DNA of 11,134 bases from the NCBI GenBank assembly GCA_964654535.1, contig CAZZIZ010000116.1, positions 1 through 11,134 of the forward strand. Direction: 5' to 3'. A model generated the notes under the pieces. It saw only the letters and a program-made list of their open reading frames with translations. It was not told the DNA's origin and made no database searches. Positions 1-7,155 of this stretch are shown here, piece by piece; positions within the stretch are counted from its first letter, which is position 1; the number at the start of each line of letters is the position of its first letter. This stretch comes from CAZZIZ01 sp964654535 (GTDB lineage: Bacteria; Bacteroidota; Bacteroidia; Chitinophagales; UBA2359). The translations under genes were made by a program, and so were the position numbers.

Positions 1-152
1 TTGGGGGTACGCCCAAATAAATGACCGTATCACTATTCTCATGCTATAGCATTCGACCCCTAGATAACAGACGCGAAGTCACCCTATGCACACCGAATTA
101 GTGAATATTCGCTAAAAAAACTACTACCTTATATCTCTAAACACTGTGATTT
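1..152. other. Left-edge non-coding stretch before the catabolic operon
   Basis: No open frame of useful length reaches into this stretch from the left edge: the three forward frames stop within 50 bases. Bases 1-5 (TTGGG) and 12-16 (CCCAA) can form a 5-bp hairpin with a 6-base loop, possibly the remnant of a terminator for an upstream gene. The operon promoter should lie here, but there is no TAnnTTTG box. The closest AT-rich candidate is TATATCTC at 130-137, which lacks the TTTG part, so no promoter is called. Confidence 0.35.
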
Positions 153-1964
153 ATGTCTAAGCGATATGTAGATATTGAAACCTTGAAATTTTTGCTCTAC
201 AACATTCATGATTTGGACAGCGTCTTGGCACAAGAGCGCTATGCCGATTATGACAGAGAAGCCATTGATATGTTGCTCGATTCTGTGAAAGATTTTTCGG
301 ACAAAGAGTTGTATCCTTTTTATAAAGAAATGGATGAGCAGGCAGCGCATTTTAAGGATGGAGAAATAATTGTTCACCCGCAAGTACTTAAATACATGAA
401 AGCGGGAGGAGAAATGGGATTTGTTTCTGGCAGCTTTCCTTATGATAAGGGCGGTATGCAACTTCCAGCTATGGCCACCAATGCTTCTATTTTTATCCAA
501 GAAGCTGCCAACAACCATTTGCCGGGCTACATTGGTTTAACAATCGGTGCTGCTGAATTGATTTCGCATTTTGGCAGTCAAGCTTTGCAGGATATTTACT
601 TACCAAAAATGCTCGCGGGACAATGGGGTGGAACGATGTGTTTAACGGAGCCTCAGGCTGGAAGCTCGCTTTCAGATATAACTACTTCGGCAACACCAGA
701 TGGCGACGCCTATCAAATAAGCGGTCAGAAGATTTTTATTTCTGCTGGTGACTATGTCGGTGCTGAAAACATAGTGCACTTGGTCTTGGCTCGTATTAAA
801 GGCGCACCTCCTGGAACTAAGGGTATTTCTCTTTTTGTGGTACCCAAAAATCGTCCAGGCGAAGGAGGGGACTTGGAATCAAATGATGTAGTTACCGCCG
901 CGGACTTTCAGAAATTGGGGCAAAGAGGTTATAGCACCACGCACTTATTCTTTGGTGAAAAAGAAAATTGCCGCGGATGGTTGGTAGGTGAGGCCAACCA
1001 AGGTTTGAGTTATATGTTCTTAATGATGAACGCGGCGCGCATAGGTGTAGGGCGCGGTGCAGTTGCAATTGCTACGGCTGCTTATCACGCTTCATTGGCT
1101 TACGCCAAAGAAAGACCACAAGGAAGACAGTTAACCAGTTCGGGCAAAAAAGATGCACAACAAGAACAAACCTTAATTATCAATCACCCAGATGTACGAC
1201 GAATGTTGTTGACGCAAAAGGTGGTGACGGAAGGTGCGCTGAGTCTTAATGTTTTGGCTACTCGCTACTATGATTTGGCACAAGCTTCGAACGATCCCGA
1301 GGAAGCAAAGAAGTACAAATTACTGTTGGAGATTCTCACGCCAATTGTAAAAACCTATCCATCCGAAATGGGTATTGTTTCCGTCAACTTGGGCGTCCAA
1401 GTACTTGGCGGATACGGATTCTGTTCGGACTATATTTTGCAGCAGTATCTCAGGGACATTCGTATTTCTGCCATTTACGAAGGTACCACTGGTATACAAT
1501 CTCAGGATTTGTTGGGAAGAAAAATTACGATGGCAAATGGTCAGGCCCTAGCCTTACTATCAGAAGAAATAACAGCGAGTATAAGCGCTTGCAGTGCTTA
1601 TGAGCCGCTAAGCGCGAATGCTAAAAAACTAGGAGAGAAGTTACAACTGACCCAAAAAGTACTTCAATCTCTCGGGGCACATGCGTTAAAAGGAGATTAT
1701 CAAAGATTCTTAGCCGACGCCACTCCATTTATGGAATTTTTTAGTACAATCGTTATTGCTTGGCAGTGGCTGGAAATTGGAAAAGAAGCGCACACAGCAT
1801 TGGTGTCTGGTAGCAAGGAGTATAGTCCTGAGTTTTACGAAAGCAAAATACACGCTATGCGGTTCTTCTTTAAATACGAGCTGCCTAAAACAAATGGCTT
1901 GGCAGAAGTGTTACTCGACCCTCAGGCGCTTACTATTGCCAGTGATGCAAAAGTTTTTGTGTAA
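153..1964 (+). CDS. Acyl-CoA dehydrogenase, long form with C-terminal extension
   Basis: This 603-residue flavoenzyme should oxidise an acyl-CoA to the trans-2-enoyl-CoA, the first step of beta-oxidation, using FAD and passing electrons to ETF. The FAD/substrate signature MCLTEPQAGS is at residues 162-171. The second family signature, YLRDIRISAIYEGTTGIQ, is at 432-449 and contains the canonical catalytic Glu443 in YEGT. The family core is about 380-400 residues; here an extended N-terminus precedes it and about 150 helical residues follow it, as in the long subfamily with an ACAD C-terminal domain. The ATG at 153 gives a natural N-terminus (MSKRYVDIETLKF). It is the first gene of the six-gene cluster, 46 nt before the next. 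Substrate chain length cannot be read from the sequence. Confidence 0.93.
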   Translation: MSKRYVDIETLKFLLYNIHDLDSVLAQERYADYDREAIDMLLDSVKDFSDKELYPFYKEMDEQAAHFKDGEIIVHPQVLKYMKAGGEMGFVSGSFPYDKGGMQLPAMATNASIFIQEAANNHLPGYIGLTIGAAELISHFGSQALQDIYLPKMLAGQWGGTMCLTEPQAGSSLSDITTSATPDGDAYQISGQKIFISAGDYVGAENIVHLVLARIKGAPPGTKGISLFVVPKNRPGEGGDLESNDVVTAADFQKLGQRGYSTTHLFFGEKENCRGWLVGEANQGLSYMFLMMNAARIGVGRGAVAIATAAYHASLAYAKERPQGRQLTSSGKKDAQQEQTLIINHPDVRRMLLTQKVVTEGALSLNVLATRYYDLAQASNDPEEAKKYKLLLEILTPIVKTYPSEMGIVSVNLGVQVLGGYGFCSDYILQQYLRDIRISAIYEGTTGIQSQDLLGRKITMANGQALALLSEEITASISACSAYEPLSANAKKLGEKLQLTQKVLQSLGAHALKGDYQRFLADATPFMEFFSTIVIAWQWLEIGKEAHTALVSGSKEYSPEFYESKIHAMRFFFKYELPKTNGLAEVLLDPQALTIASDAKVFV

Positions 1965-2010
1965 GCACTTGACTGAACGTAATTTCTTTAACCCCTTTTT
2001 GAAAAACTGA

Positions 2011-2784
2011 ATGAGTATAAAGCAACGATTTGATCTTAGTGAAAAAGTGGCCATAGTTACTGGTTCAAGTAAAGGAATTGGTCTGTCCATTGCGCGTGGT
2101 TTGGCGGAGCAGGGAGCCAAGGTGGTTGTTAGCAGTCGGAAGCAAGAAGTGCTAGATGAAGTTGCTGCGACATTCCGTGAAGAAGGACTAGAAGCCATGG
2201 GAATTGCATGCCACGTAGGGAAGTCAGATCAACGCGAAGAACTTATTCAAAAAACTATAGCCGAATACGGGCGCATTGATATTTTGGTAAACAATGCAGC
2301 TGTTAATCCGGTATACGGTGCGCTGGAAGAAGCAAGCGATGAAGTCTTTGATAAAATAATGCACGTCAATGTTAAGGCGCCCTGGTTGCTTTCGAACCTG
2401 GTGCTAGCCCAGATGAAAGAAAATGGTGGAGGAAGTATCATCAATATTTCTTCGGTAGAAGGAATTCATCCTGGATTTAAACTGGGACTATATAGTATGA
2501 CCAAGTCTGCCTTAATAATGCTGACCAAAAATCAAGCGAAGGAATGGGGGCGATATGGCATTAGATCGAACGTAGTTTGTCCTGGCTTGGTCAAGACAAA
2601 GTTTAGCGAAAGTTTATGGACGAACGAACAGCTACGTGCGGGTTACGAAAAAATGATTCCACTGAGTCGCGTTGCCGATCCCGATGAGATGGCGGGCTTG
2701 GTTATGCTCCTTGCTTCGGATGCGGGGTCTTATATGACGGGTGGTGTTTATACTGCCGATGGTGGTTATCTCATTTCAGGATAA
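2011..2784 (+). CDS. Short-chain dehydrogenase/reductase (SDR), predicted NADP(H)-dependent
   Basis: This is a 257-residue classical SDR of normal family length. The cofactor glycine motif TGSSKGIG is at residues 17-24 and NNAA at 94-97. The catalytic set is Asn120, Ser148, Tyr161 and Lys165 (YSMTK). The second beta strand ends in VVVSSRK with Arg43 and no acidic residue, which in this family usually means preference for NADP(H). It should therefore tend to work as a carbonyl reductase in the cell. Overall it resembles DHRS4-like or FabG-like proteins. It lies 9 nt before the ACAD10/11-like gene. By analogy with LvaD of levulinate catabolism it could reduce a 4-oxoacyl-CoA to the 4-hydroxy form; a 3-oxoacyl role is equally possible from sequence alone. 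Confidence 0.9.
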   Translation: MSIKQRFDLSEKVAIVTGSSKGIGLSIARGLAEQGAKVVVSSRKQEVLDEVAATFREEGLEAMGIACHVGKSDQREELIQKTIAEYGRIDILVNNAAVNPVYGALEEASDEVFDKIMHVNVKAPWLLSNLVLAQMKENGGGSIINISSVEGIHPGFKLGLYSMTKSALIMLTKNQAKEWGRYGIRSNVVCPGLVKTKFSESLWTNEQLRAGYEKMIPLSRVADPDEMAGLVMLLASDAGSYMTGGVYTADGGYLISG

Positions 2785-2793
2785 GTAGGCAAT

Positions 2794-4011
2794 ATGAATT
2801 TCCAATACAGCGAAAAAACCGCCGAACTAAAGCAAAGGGTAGCGTCCTTTATTGAAGGCCATCTCGAACCAATTGATGCGGAAGTGTTGGCTTTTTCAAG
2901 CAAACCCGAAAACGCCTGGAAAAAGTGGCCTGGCTTAGAAGCGCTAAAAGAAAAAGCCAGGGATGCAGGTTTGTGGAATATTTTTCTTCCCGAATCTTAC
3001 GGAGACCTAAGTCCTGGATACAGCAATTTGGATTATGCGCCTTGTGCGGAACTAATGGGTCGTTCCTTGTGGTTTTCTGAAGTTTTTAATTGCAGTCCTC
3101 CCGATACTGGTAATATGGAGGTGCTGGCGAAATACGGAACAGCCGAGCAAAAAGCTCAGTGGCTTCAACCACTCATGCGCGGCGAAATTCGCTCTGCCTT
3201 TTTGATGACGGAACCAGCCGTAGCTTCTTCCGATGCCACAAACATTGAGACTGCCATAGAATTAGATGGCGATCACTATCGGATCAATGGTAGAAAGTGG
3301 TGGTCTTCTGGTGCTATGGATCCTAATTGTAAAATTGCCATTGTCATGGGTAAAACCGATTTCAATGCAAGTCGGCATTTGCAACAGAGTATGGTCTTGG
3401 TGCCTATGGATACCCCAGGTTTAAAAATTATCAGACCGTTGAGTGTATTTGGCTTTAGCGATTCTCCAGAAGGTCATGCCGAAATAGAGCTCAAGAATGT
3501 ACGTGTACCAAAAGAGAACTTGATTCTTGGCGAGGGTCGGGGATTCGAAATAGCGCAGGGACGATTGGGGCCAGGAAGAATACATCACTGCATGCGCTTA
3601 GTCGGTATGGCCCAGCGTTCTTTAGAAATAATGTCACGCCGCACTACATACCGAGAACCTTTTGGACGGACCTTAGACACATATAGTAGCATTCGTCAAG
3701 ACATTGCCAAGTCGGCTTGTGAAATAGAACAAACTCGTTTGCTGGTTTTATCTGCCGCCGATAAAATGGATCGATTAGGAAATAGGGCCGCCAAAGATCT
3801 TATTGCTATGATAAAAATTGTTGCGCCCAATATGGCCCTACGTGTTATTGATAGAGCCATACAAATATTAGGAGCAAAAGGTGTAAGCGAGGATAGCCCC
3901 TTGGCTCATTTTTTTGCAGCAGCCAGAATACTTCGACTTGCCGATGGCCCAGATGAAGTGCATATGAGCCAGCTAGGTAAAAACACCATCAAGAAATACG
4001 CGAATAGTTAA
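2794..4011 (+). CDS. ACAD10/ACAD11-type acyl-CoA dehydrogenase family protein
   Basis: This 405-residue protein has the full acyl-CoA dehydrogenase fold: MTEP at residues 138-141, GRKWWSSGA at 166-174, REPFGRTL at 287-294 and QILGAKG at 357-363. Where the first dehydrogenase of this cluster has catalytic YEGT, this one has ADGPDEVH (383-390), placing Asp384 at the Glu position. I associate that motif with the dehydrogenase domains of animal ACAD10/ACAD11 and bacterial relatives. Those proteins, like LvaC of Pseudomonas putida, act on 4-phosphoacyl-CoA and eliminate phosphate to yield an enoyl-CoA. The next gene, 1 nt downstream, is an APH-type kinase, which in animals is fused to this domain. 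Phosphate elimination is therefore the preferred inferred role over ordinary dehydrogenation. The family call is firm and the reaction is inferred. Confidence 0.9.
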   Translation: MNFQYSEKTAELKQRVASFIEGHLEPIDAEVLAFSSKPENAWKKWPGLEALKEKARDAGLWNIFLPESYGDLSPGYSNLDYAPCAELMGRSLWFSEVFNCSPPDTGNMEVLAKYGTAEQKAQWLQPLMRGEIRSAFLMTEPAVASSDATNIETAIELDGDHYRINGRKWWSSGAMDPNCKIAIVMGKTDFNASRHLQQSMVLVPMDTPGLKIIRPLSVFGFSDSPEGHAEIELKNVRVPKENLILGEGRGFEIAQGRLGPGRIHHCMRLVGMAQRSLEIMSRRTTYREPFGRTLDTYSSIRQDIAKSACEIEQTRLLVLSAADKMDRLGNRAAKDLIAMIKIVAPNMALRVIDRAIQILGAKGVSEDSPLAHFFAAARILRLADGPDEVHMSQLGKNTIKKYANS

Positions 4012-4012
4012 A

Positions 4013-5092
4013 ATGGAATCGAAGCCATTTACCAAGCCGGTTCGCGAAGGCGAAGAGCTTAACGAGCAGAAAATAAAACAGGTTCTGCACGAGAACGGTT
4101 TAATTGATAAACTCAGTAGTGACTTGGAAGTGCTGCAGTTTTCAAATGGCTTTTCAAACCTTACCTATCTGCTTTCCATAGAAAACAAAGCGTACGTGCT
4201 GCGCAGACCTCCTGCAGCTGCGCCCAAACGCGGACACGATATGGGACGCGAGTACAAGGTCTTGAGCAATTTAAAAAAGGTATTTAGCAAAACGCCGGAA
4301 GCATTTTTCTATACCGACGATAAAAGCTTAATCGGTGCTCCGTTTTATGTTATGAGCAAAGTAGAAGGAGAGATACTCACTGCAAAATCTGCTTTTAAAA
4401 GAAAAGTCTCGCCTAGTGAGTTCAAAATAATAGCCAACACTTGGTTGGACACCTTCGTGGAGTTTCATAACGTTGATTATATGGCTGCTAATCTTGCTGA
4501 CTTGGGACGACCCGAAGGATACGTAGAAAGGCAAGTTCGAAATTGGGGTAAGCAATATTTAGCCGCTGCTACAGAAGAAGTACCAGCAGCACAAAAGGTC
4601 ATGGCTTGGATGGAAGAAAACCAACCAAAAGAATACGAGCACACGCTCATACACAACGACTACAAATACGATAACGTAGTTTTTAAAGATGACTCCTGGC
4701 GAGAAATTTCAGCAATTCTAGATTGGGAAATGTGCACCTTGGGTGACCCCTTAATGGATCTCGGAACAACATTGGGCTATTGGATTACCAGTAGCGATCC
4801 CGACTTTATGAAAATGGGTATCCCCACTCCAAGTATTATGGAAGGGAATCCCACGCGTGCCGAAATTGTAGAACAATATGCATTGAAAAGCGGCAGGTCA
4901 ATAAATAACCTTACCTTTTATTATGTCTATGGCTTGTTTAAAATTGCGGTAATCGCTCAGCAAATTTTTTACCGCTATAAGCATGGTCATACCAGCGACC
5001 CGAAATTTGCGCACTTAAATAAGGCCTCCGAACTCTGTTGCAATGCTGCGTGGCAGGCCATTCAAAAAAATCAAATTGATAATTTGTTTTAA
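4013..5092 (+). CDS. APH-fold phosphotransferase, ACAD10/11 kinase-domain type
   Basis: This 359-residue kinase-like protein belongs to the aminoglycoside phosphotransferase (APH) superfamily. The N-lobe has a glycine-loop-like SNGFSNLTYLL (44-54) and YVLRRPP (61-67). The catalytic loop HNDYKYDN (214-221) supplies Asp216 and Asn221. The metal-binding segment LDWEM..LGDP (236-246) supplies Asp237. The APH label does not mean drug resistance here. The start follows the stop of the ACAD10/11-like gene by one base, and in animals these two domains form one polypeptide. Fused ACAD10/ACAD11 and the LvaA kinase phosphorylate the 4-hydroxyl of 4-hydroxyacyl-CoA, so this protein probably prepares the substrate of its neighbour. 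No homologue of LvaB, the small partner of LvaA, is visible in the window. Confidence 0.9.
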   Translation: MESKPFTKPVREGEELNEQKIKQVLHENGLIDKLSSDLEVLQFSNGFSNLTYLLSIENKAYVLRRPPAAAPKRGHDMGREYKVLSNLKKVFSKTPEAFFYTDDKSLIGAPFYVMSKVEGEILTAKSAFKRKVSPSEFKIIANTWLDTFVEFHNVDYMAANLADLGRPEGYVERQVRNWGKQYLAAATEEVPAAQKVMAWMEENQPKEYEHTLIHNDYKYDNVVFKDDSWREISAILDWEMCTLGDPLMDLGTTLGYWITSSDPDFMKMGIPTPSIMEGNPTRAEIVEQYALKSGRSINNLTFYYVYGLFKIAVIAQQIFYRYKHGHTSDPKFAHLNKASELCCNAAWQAIQKNQIDNLF

Positions 5093-5101
5093 TTAGCGTC
5101 T

Positions 5102-5857
5102 ATGAATTTGAAGAATAAAGTTGTTGCCATTACAGGTGCAGGAAGCGGTATAGGCGCTGCCACTGCGTCTTTGTTTGCGAAACACGGAGCAAAGGTCTTT
5201 GTTTCCGATATCAATGAAGCCAATGCGCAGAATACGGTTAAGTCGATTACAGAATCAGGTGGACAAGCTAGGGCAGCAAAACTAGATGTAACTCAATTTG
5301 AAGAAGTAGCGGCGCATATCGAACAAATTGTCGAACAGGCCGGGCAGATAGACGTGCTGGTAAACAATGCAGGGATTGGAGGAAAACATCAGTTAAAAAC
5401 CGCCGAACATACACACGACGATTGGCACAATGTTATTGCGGTCAATCAAACTGGAGTATTCTATTGTATGCAAGCAGCGCTAAAACAAATGATGAAGCAA
5501 GGGCACGGTAACATAGTCAACGTTGCGTCTTTGGCTGGACTGGTAGCTTCCGGTAACAACCTCTCATATTCGGCGAGCAAATTTGCCGTTGTAGGAATGA
5601 CAAAATCTGCGGCGCTGGAATACGGTAGAAAAAACATAAGAATCAATGCTGTTTGTCCTGGCTATACGCATTCTGCTTTGTTAGATCAATTGCTGGCAGC
5701 GGCCCCAGATATGAGTGAAAAACTCAAACGCTTCATTCCTATGGGACGATTTGGTGAGGCCAACGAAATTGCAGAAGCCATTTGTTGGTTGGCCTCGGAT
5801 CAATCAAAGTTTGTTACCGGACAAACGATAACCCTTGACGGAGGCACTTCTCTTTAA
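5102..5857 (+). CDS. Short-chain dehydrogenase/reductase (SDR), predicted NAD(H)-dependent
   Basis: This 251-residue classical SDR carries TGAGSGIG at residues 11-18, LDVT at 61-64, NNAG at 88-91 and the catalytic set Asn115, Ser143, Tyr156 and Lys160 (YSASK). Strand beta-2 ends in FVSDIN with Asp36, which normally binds the adenosine ribose of NAD(H) and excludes NADP(H). The first SDR of the cluster has Arg there. The pair may thus run opposite directions, this one oxidising a hydroxyl, for example a hydroxyacyl-CoA, for catabolism. It starts 9 nt after the kinase and ends 11 nt before the MDR gene, consistent with one transcript. The substrate cannot be told from the sequence. Confidence 0.9.
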   Translation: MNLKNKVVAITGAGSGIGAATASLFAKHGAKVFVSDINEANAQNTVKSITESGGQARAAKLDVTQFEEVAAHIEQIVEQAGQIDVLVNNAGIGGKHQLKTAEHTHDDWHNVIAVNQTGVFYCMQAALKQMMKQGHGNIVNVASLAGLVASGNNLSYSASKFAVVGMTKSAALEYGRKNIRINAVCPGYTHSALLDQLLAAAPDMSEKLKRFIPMGRFGEANEIAEAICWLASDQSKFVTGQTITLDGGTSL

Positions 5858-5868
5858 ACAAAACATAA

Positions 5869-6870
5869 ATGAACAAGCAACTGCTATTTGTAAAGCGACC
5901 AGTGGGAGAAGCCCAAGCCGACACTTGGTCTTTGGAAAGTAATCCGATTCCAAAAATTGGCGAGGGAGAAATTTTGGTGAAGCAACATTACGTTTCACTC
6001 GATCCTGCTATGCGTGGGTGGATGAACAATATGAAATCCTACATCGCCCCGATGGAAATAGGATCGGTTATGCGCGCCGGAGCGGTTGGAGAAGTTATTG
6101 AATCAAACAATACAAAGTTTAAAGTAGGCGATTTTGTTTCTGGAATTGGAGGCGTGCAGCAATATGCCGTAAGCGATGGAAAAGGATATTACCAAGTAGA
6201 TCAGAGCTTGGTTCCGCTGCCTCTTTATTTGAGCACCTTAGGCATGACCGGTATGACTGCCTACTTCGGCATAACTGAAGTAGGGAAAATAAAGGAAGGC
6301 GAAGTGGTCTTGGTTTCTGGAGCAGCGGGAGCGGTTGGAAGTGTTGTAGGACAAATTGCAAAGATTAAAGGCTGTACTGCTATCGGTATAGCTGGTGGTC
6401 CAGAGAAGTGTAAATATGTAATTGACGAATTGGGCTTCGACGATTGTATTGATTACAAAAATGAAAACGTAGCCACGCGCTTAAAGGAAACTTGCCCCAA
6501 GGGATTAGACATTTATTTTGATAATGTAGGAGGCGAAATCCTGGATATCGCGCTCACACGTTTGCGACGTAATGCACGCGTAGTCATATGCGGGGCAATT
6601 TCGCAGTACAACAATACGACGCCAATCAAAGGCCCAAGCAACTACCTATCACTGTTAGTCAATCGCGCCAGCATGGAAGGCATGGTCGTTTTCGATTACG
6701 CCAACAGATATAAGGAAGCCGCAATGACCATGGCGCAATGGATGGCCGCAGGCAAACTAAAAAGCAAAGAAGACATCTACGACGGCATCGAAAATTTTCA
6801 CGATACCTATAAGCGACTTTTCACCGGAGATAAAAAGGGTAAGTTGGTTTTGAAAGTGTTGGAGGAGTAG
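5869..6870 (+). CDS. Zinc-independent MDR oxidoreductase, LTB4 dehydrogenase / alkenal double-bond reductase type
   Basis: This 333-residue medium-chain reductase is of the leukotriene B4 12-hydroxydehydrogenase / prostaglandin reductase / CurA group. These enzymes use NADPH to reduce the C=C bond of alpha,beta-unsaturated aldehydes and ketones. LDPAMRGWM (44-52) is characteristic of the group. The nucleotide-binding turn SGAAGAVGSVVGQIAK is at 150-165, GGPEKCKY at 176-183 and FDNVGGE at 217-223. The Cys/His ligands of zinc alcohol dehydrogenases are absent. It is the last gene of the cluster and ends at TAG 6868-6870, before a structured convergent gap. In this setting it could reduce enals or enones such as lipid-peroxidation products to saturated carbonyls that enter the 4-hydroxyacyl route. 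That link is inferred. Confidence 0.9.
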   Translation: MNKQLLFVKRPVGEAQADTWSLESNPIPKIGEGEILVKQHYVSLDPAMRGWMNNMKSYIAPMEIGSVMRAGAVGEVIESNNTKFKVGDFVSGIGGVQQYAVSDGKGYYQVDQSLVPLPLYLSTLGMTGMTAYFGITEVGKIKEGEVVLVSGAAGAVGSVVGQIAKIKGCTAIGIAGGPEKCKYVIDELGFDDCIDYKNENVATRLKETCPKGLDIYFDNVGGEILDIALTRLRRNARVVICGAISQYNNTTPIKGPSNYLSLLVNRASMEGMVVFDYANRYKEAAMTMAQWMAAGKLKSKEDIYDGIENFHDTYKRLFTGDKKGKLVLKVLEE

Positions 6871-6896
6871 GCTAATTCATAATTAGTATGGGAGTG

Positions 6897-6915
6897 CGAT
6901 TGCCGCAGGCAATCG
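6897..6915. repeat. Perfect 8-bp hairpin after the MDR gene
   Basis: CGATTGCC (6897-6904) and GGCAATCG (6908-6915) form an uninterrupted 8-bp stem with loop GCA. It begins 26 bases after the MDR stop. No T-run follows on the plus strand, so it is not a textbook intrinsic terminator, but it could stabilise the 3' end or assist termination. A second short palindrome, CCCTCT/AGAGGG (6925-6930 and 6933-6938), lies just downstream. Confidence 0.6.
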
Positions 6916-6933
6916 ACGAGGTTCCCCTCTTGA

Positions 6934-7142
6934 GAGGGATTAGGGGTTGTCCACGTCTGTGAATTTCGAGTGTTTATCTGTTAAATTATTTTGGGCGTGC
7001 CCCTTCTTGCTGCGCAAAGGGTCGGGCTTTCGGGGCTCGCTCTGTTCTGTTTTCTTCGTGCAAAACACATCTAGCTCCAAGGAGCTAAGTGTTTGTGCTC
7101 GAAAACAACAGGAGCTCAAACAAACCCCTCTATCCCTCACGC
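6934..7142. repeat. Structured intergenic element, Bacteroidetes-type imperfect palindrome
   Basis: The outer arms GAGGGAT (6934-6940) plus GGGGTT (6943-6948) pair with AACCCC (7123-7128) plus ATCCCTC (7132-7138). Within them GCGTG (6995-6999) can pair with CACGC (7138-7142). A local hairpin forms at 7001-7021: CCCT/AGGG plus TTGC/GCAA around loop TGC. A long central stem spans 7035-7115. The run from GGGCGTGCCC to ATCCCTCACGC resembles dispersed elements of about 150 bp that I remember from many Bacteroidetes genomes; this is recollection, not a search result. It fills the gap between two convergent genes, so it may end transcription from either side, be a mobile or MITE-like repeat, or be a structured RNA. 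Confidence 0.6.
7035..7115. repeat. Long central stem-loop of the intergenic element
   Basis: From the outside in, GCTC (7035-7038) pairs with GAGC (7112-7115), CTGTT (7047-7051) with AACAG (7107-7111), and TTCG (7055-7058) with CGAA (7100-7103). GCAAAACAC (7060-7068) pairs with GTGTTTGTGC (7089-7098) with one bulged G. TAGCTCC (7072-7078) pairs with GGAGCTA (7081-7087) around the loop AA. That is about 29 pairs with small internal loops, far more than chance, and it would fold similarly as RNA from either strand. Confidence 0.7.
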
Positions 7143-7155
7143 GAAACTCGCAACC

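Noticed and set aside
130..137. Promoter TATATCTC before the first acyl-CoA dehydrogenase
   Set aside because: It lacks the TTTG half of the Bacteroidetes -7 element and has no convincing -33 partner, so it is not called.
4013..5092. Aminoglycoside resistance gene
   Set aside because: The protein has the APH fold, but its one-base linkage to an ACAD10/11-like gene inside a fatty-acid-type operon argues for a metabolic kinase, not drug resistance.
5869..6870. Zinc alcohol dehydrogenase
   Set aside because: The Cys/His zinc ligands are missing, and the LDPAMRGWM and FDNVGGE motifs fit the zinc-free LTB4DH/CurA group.
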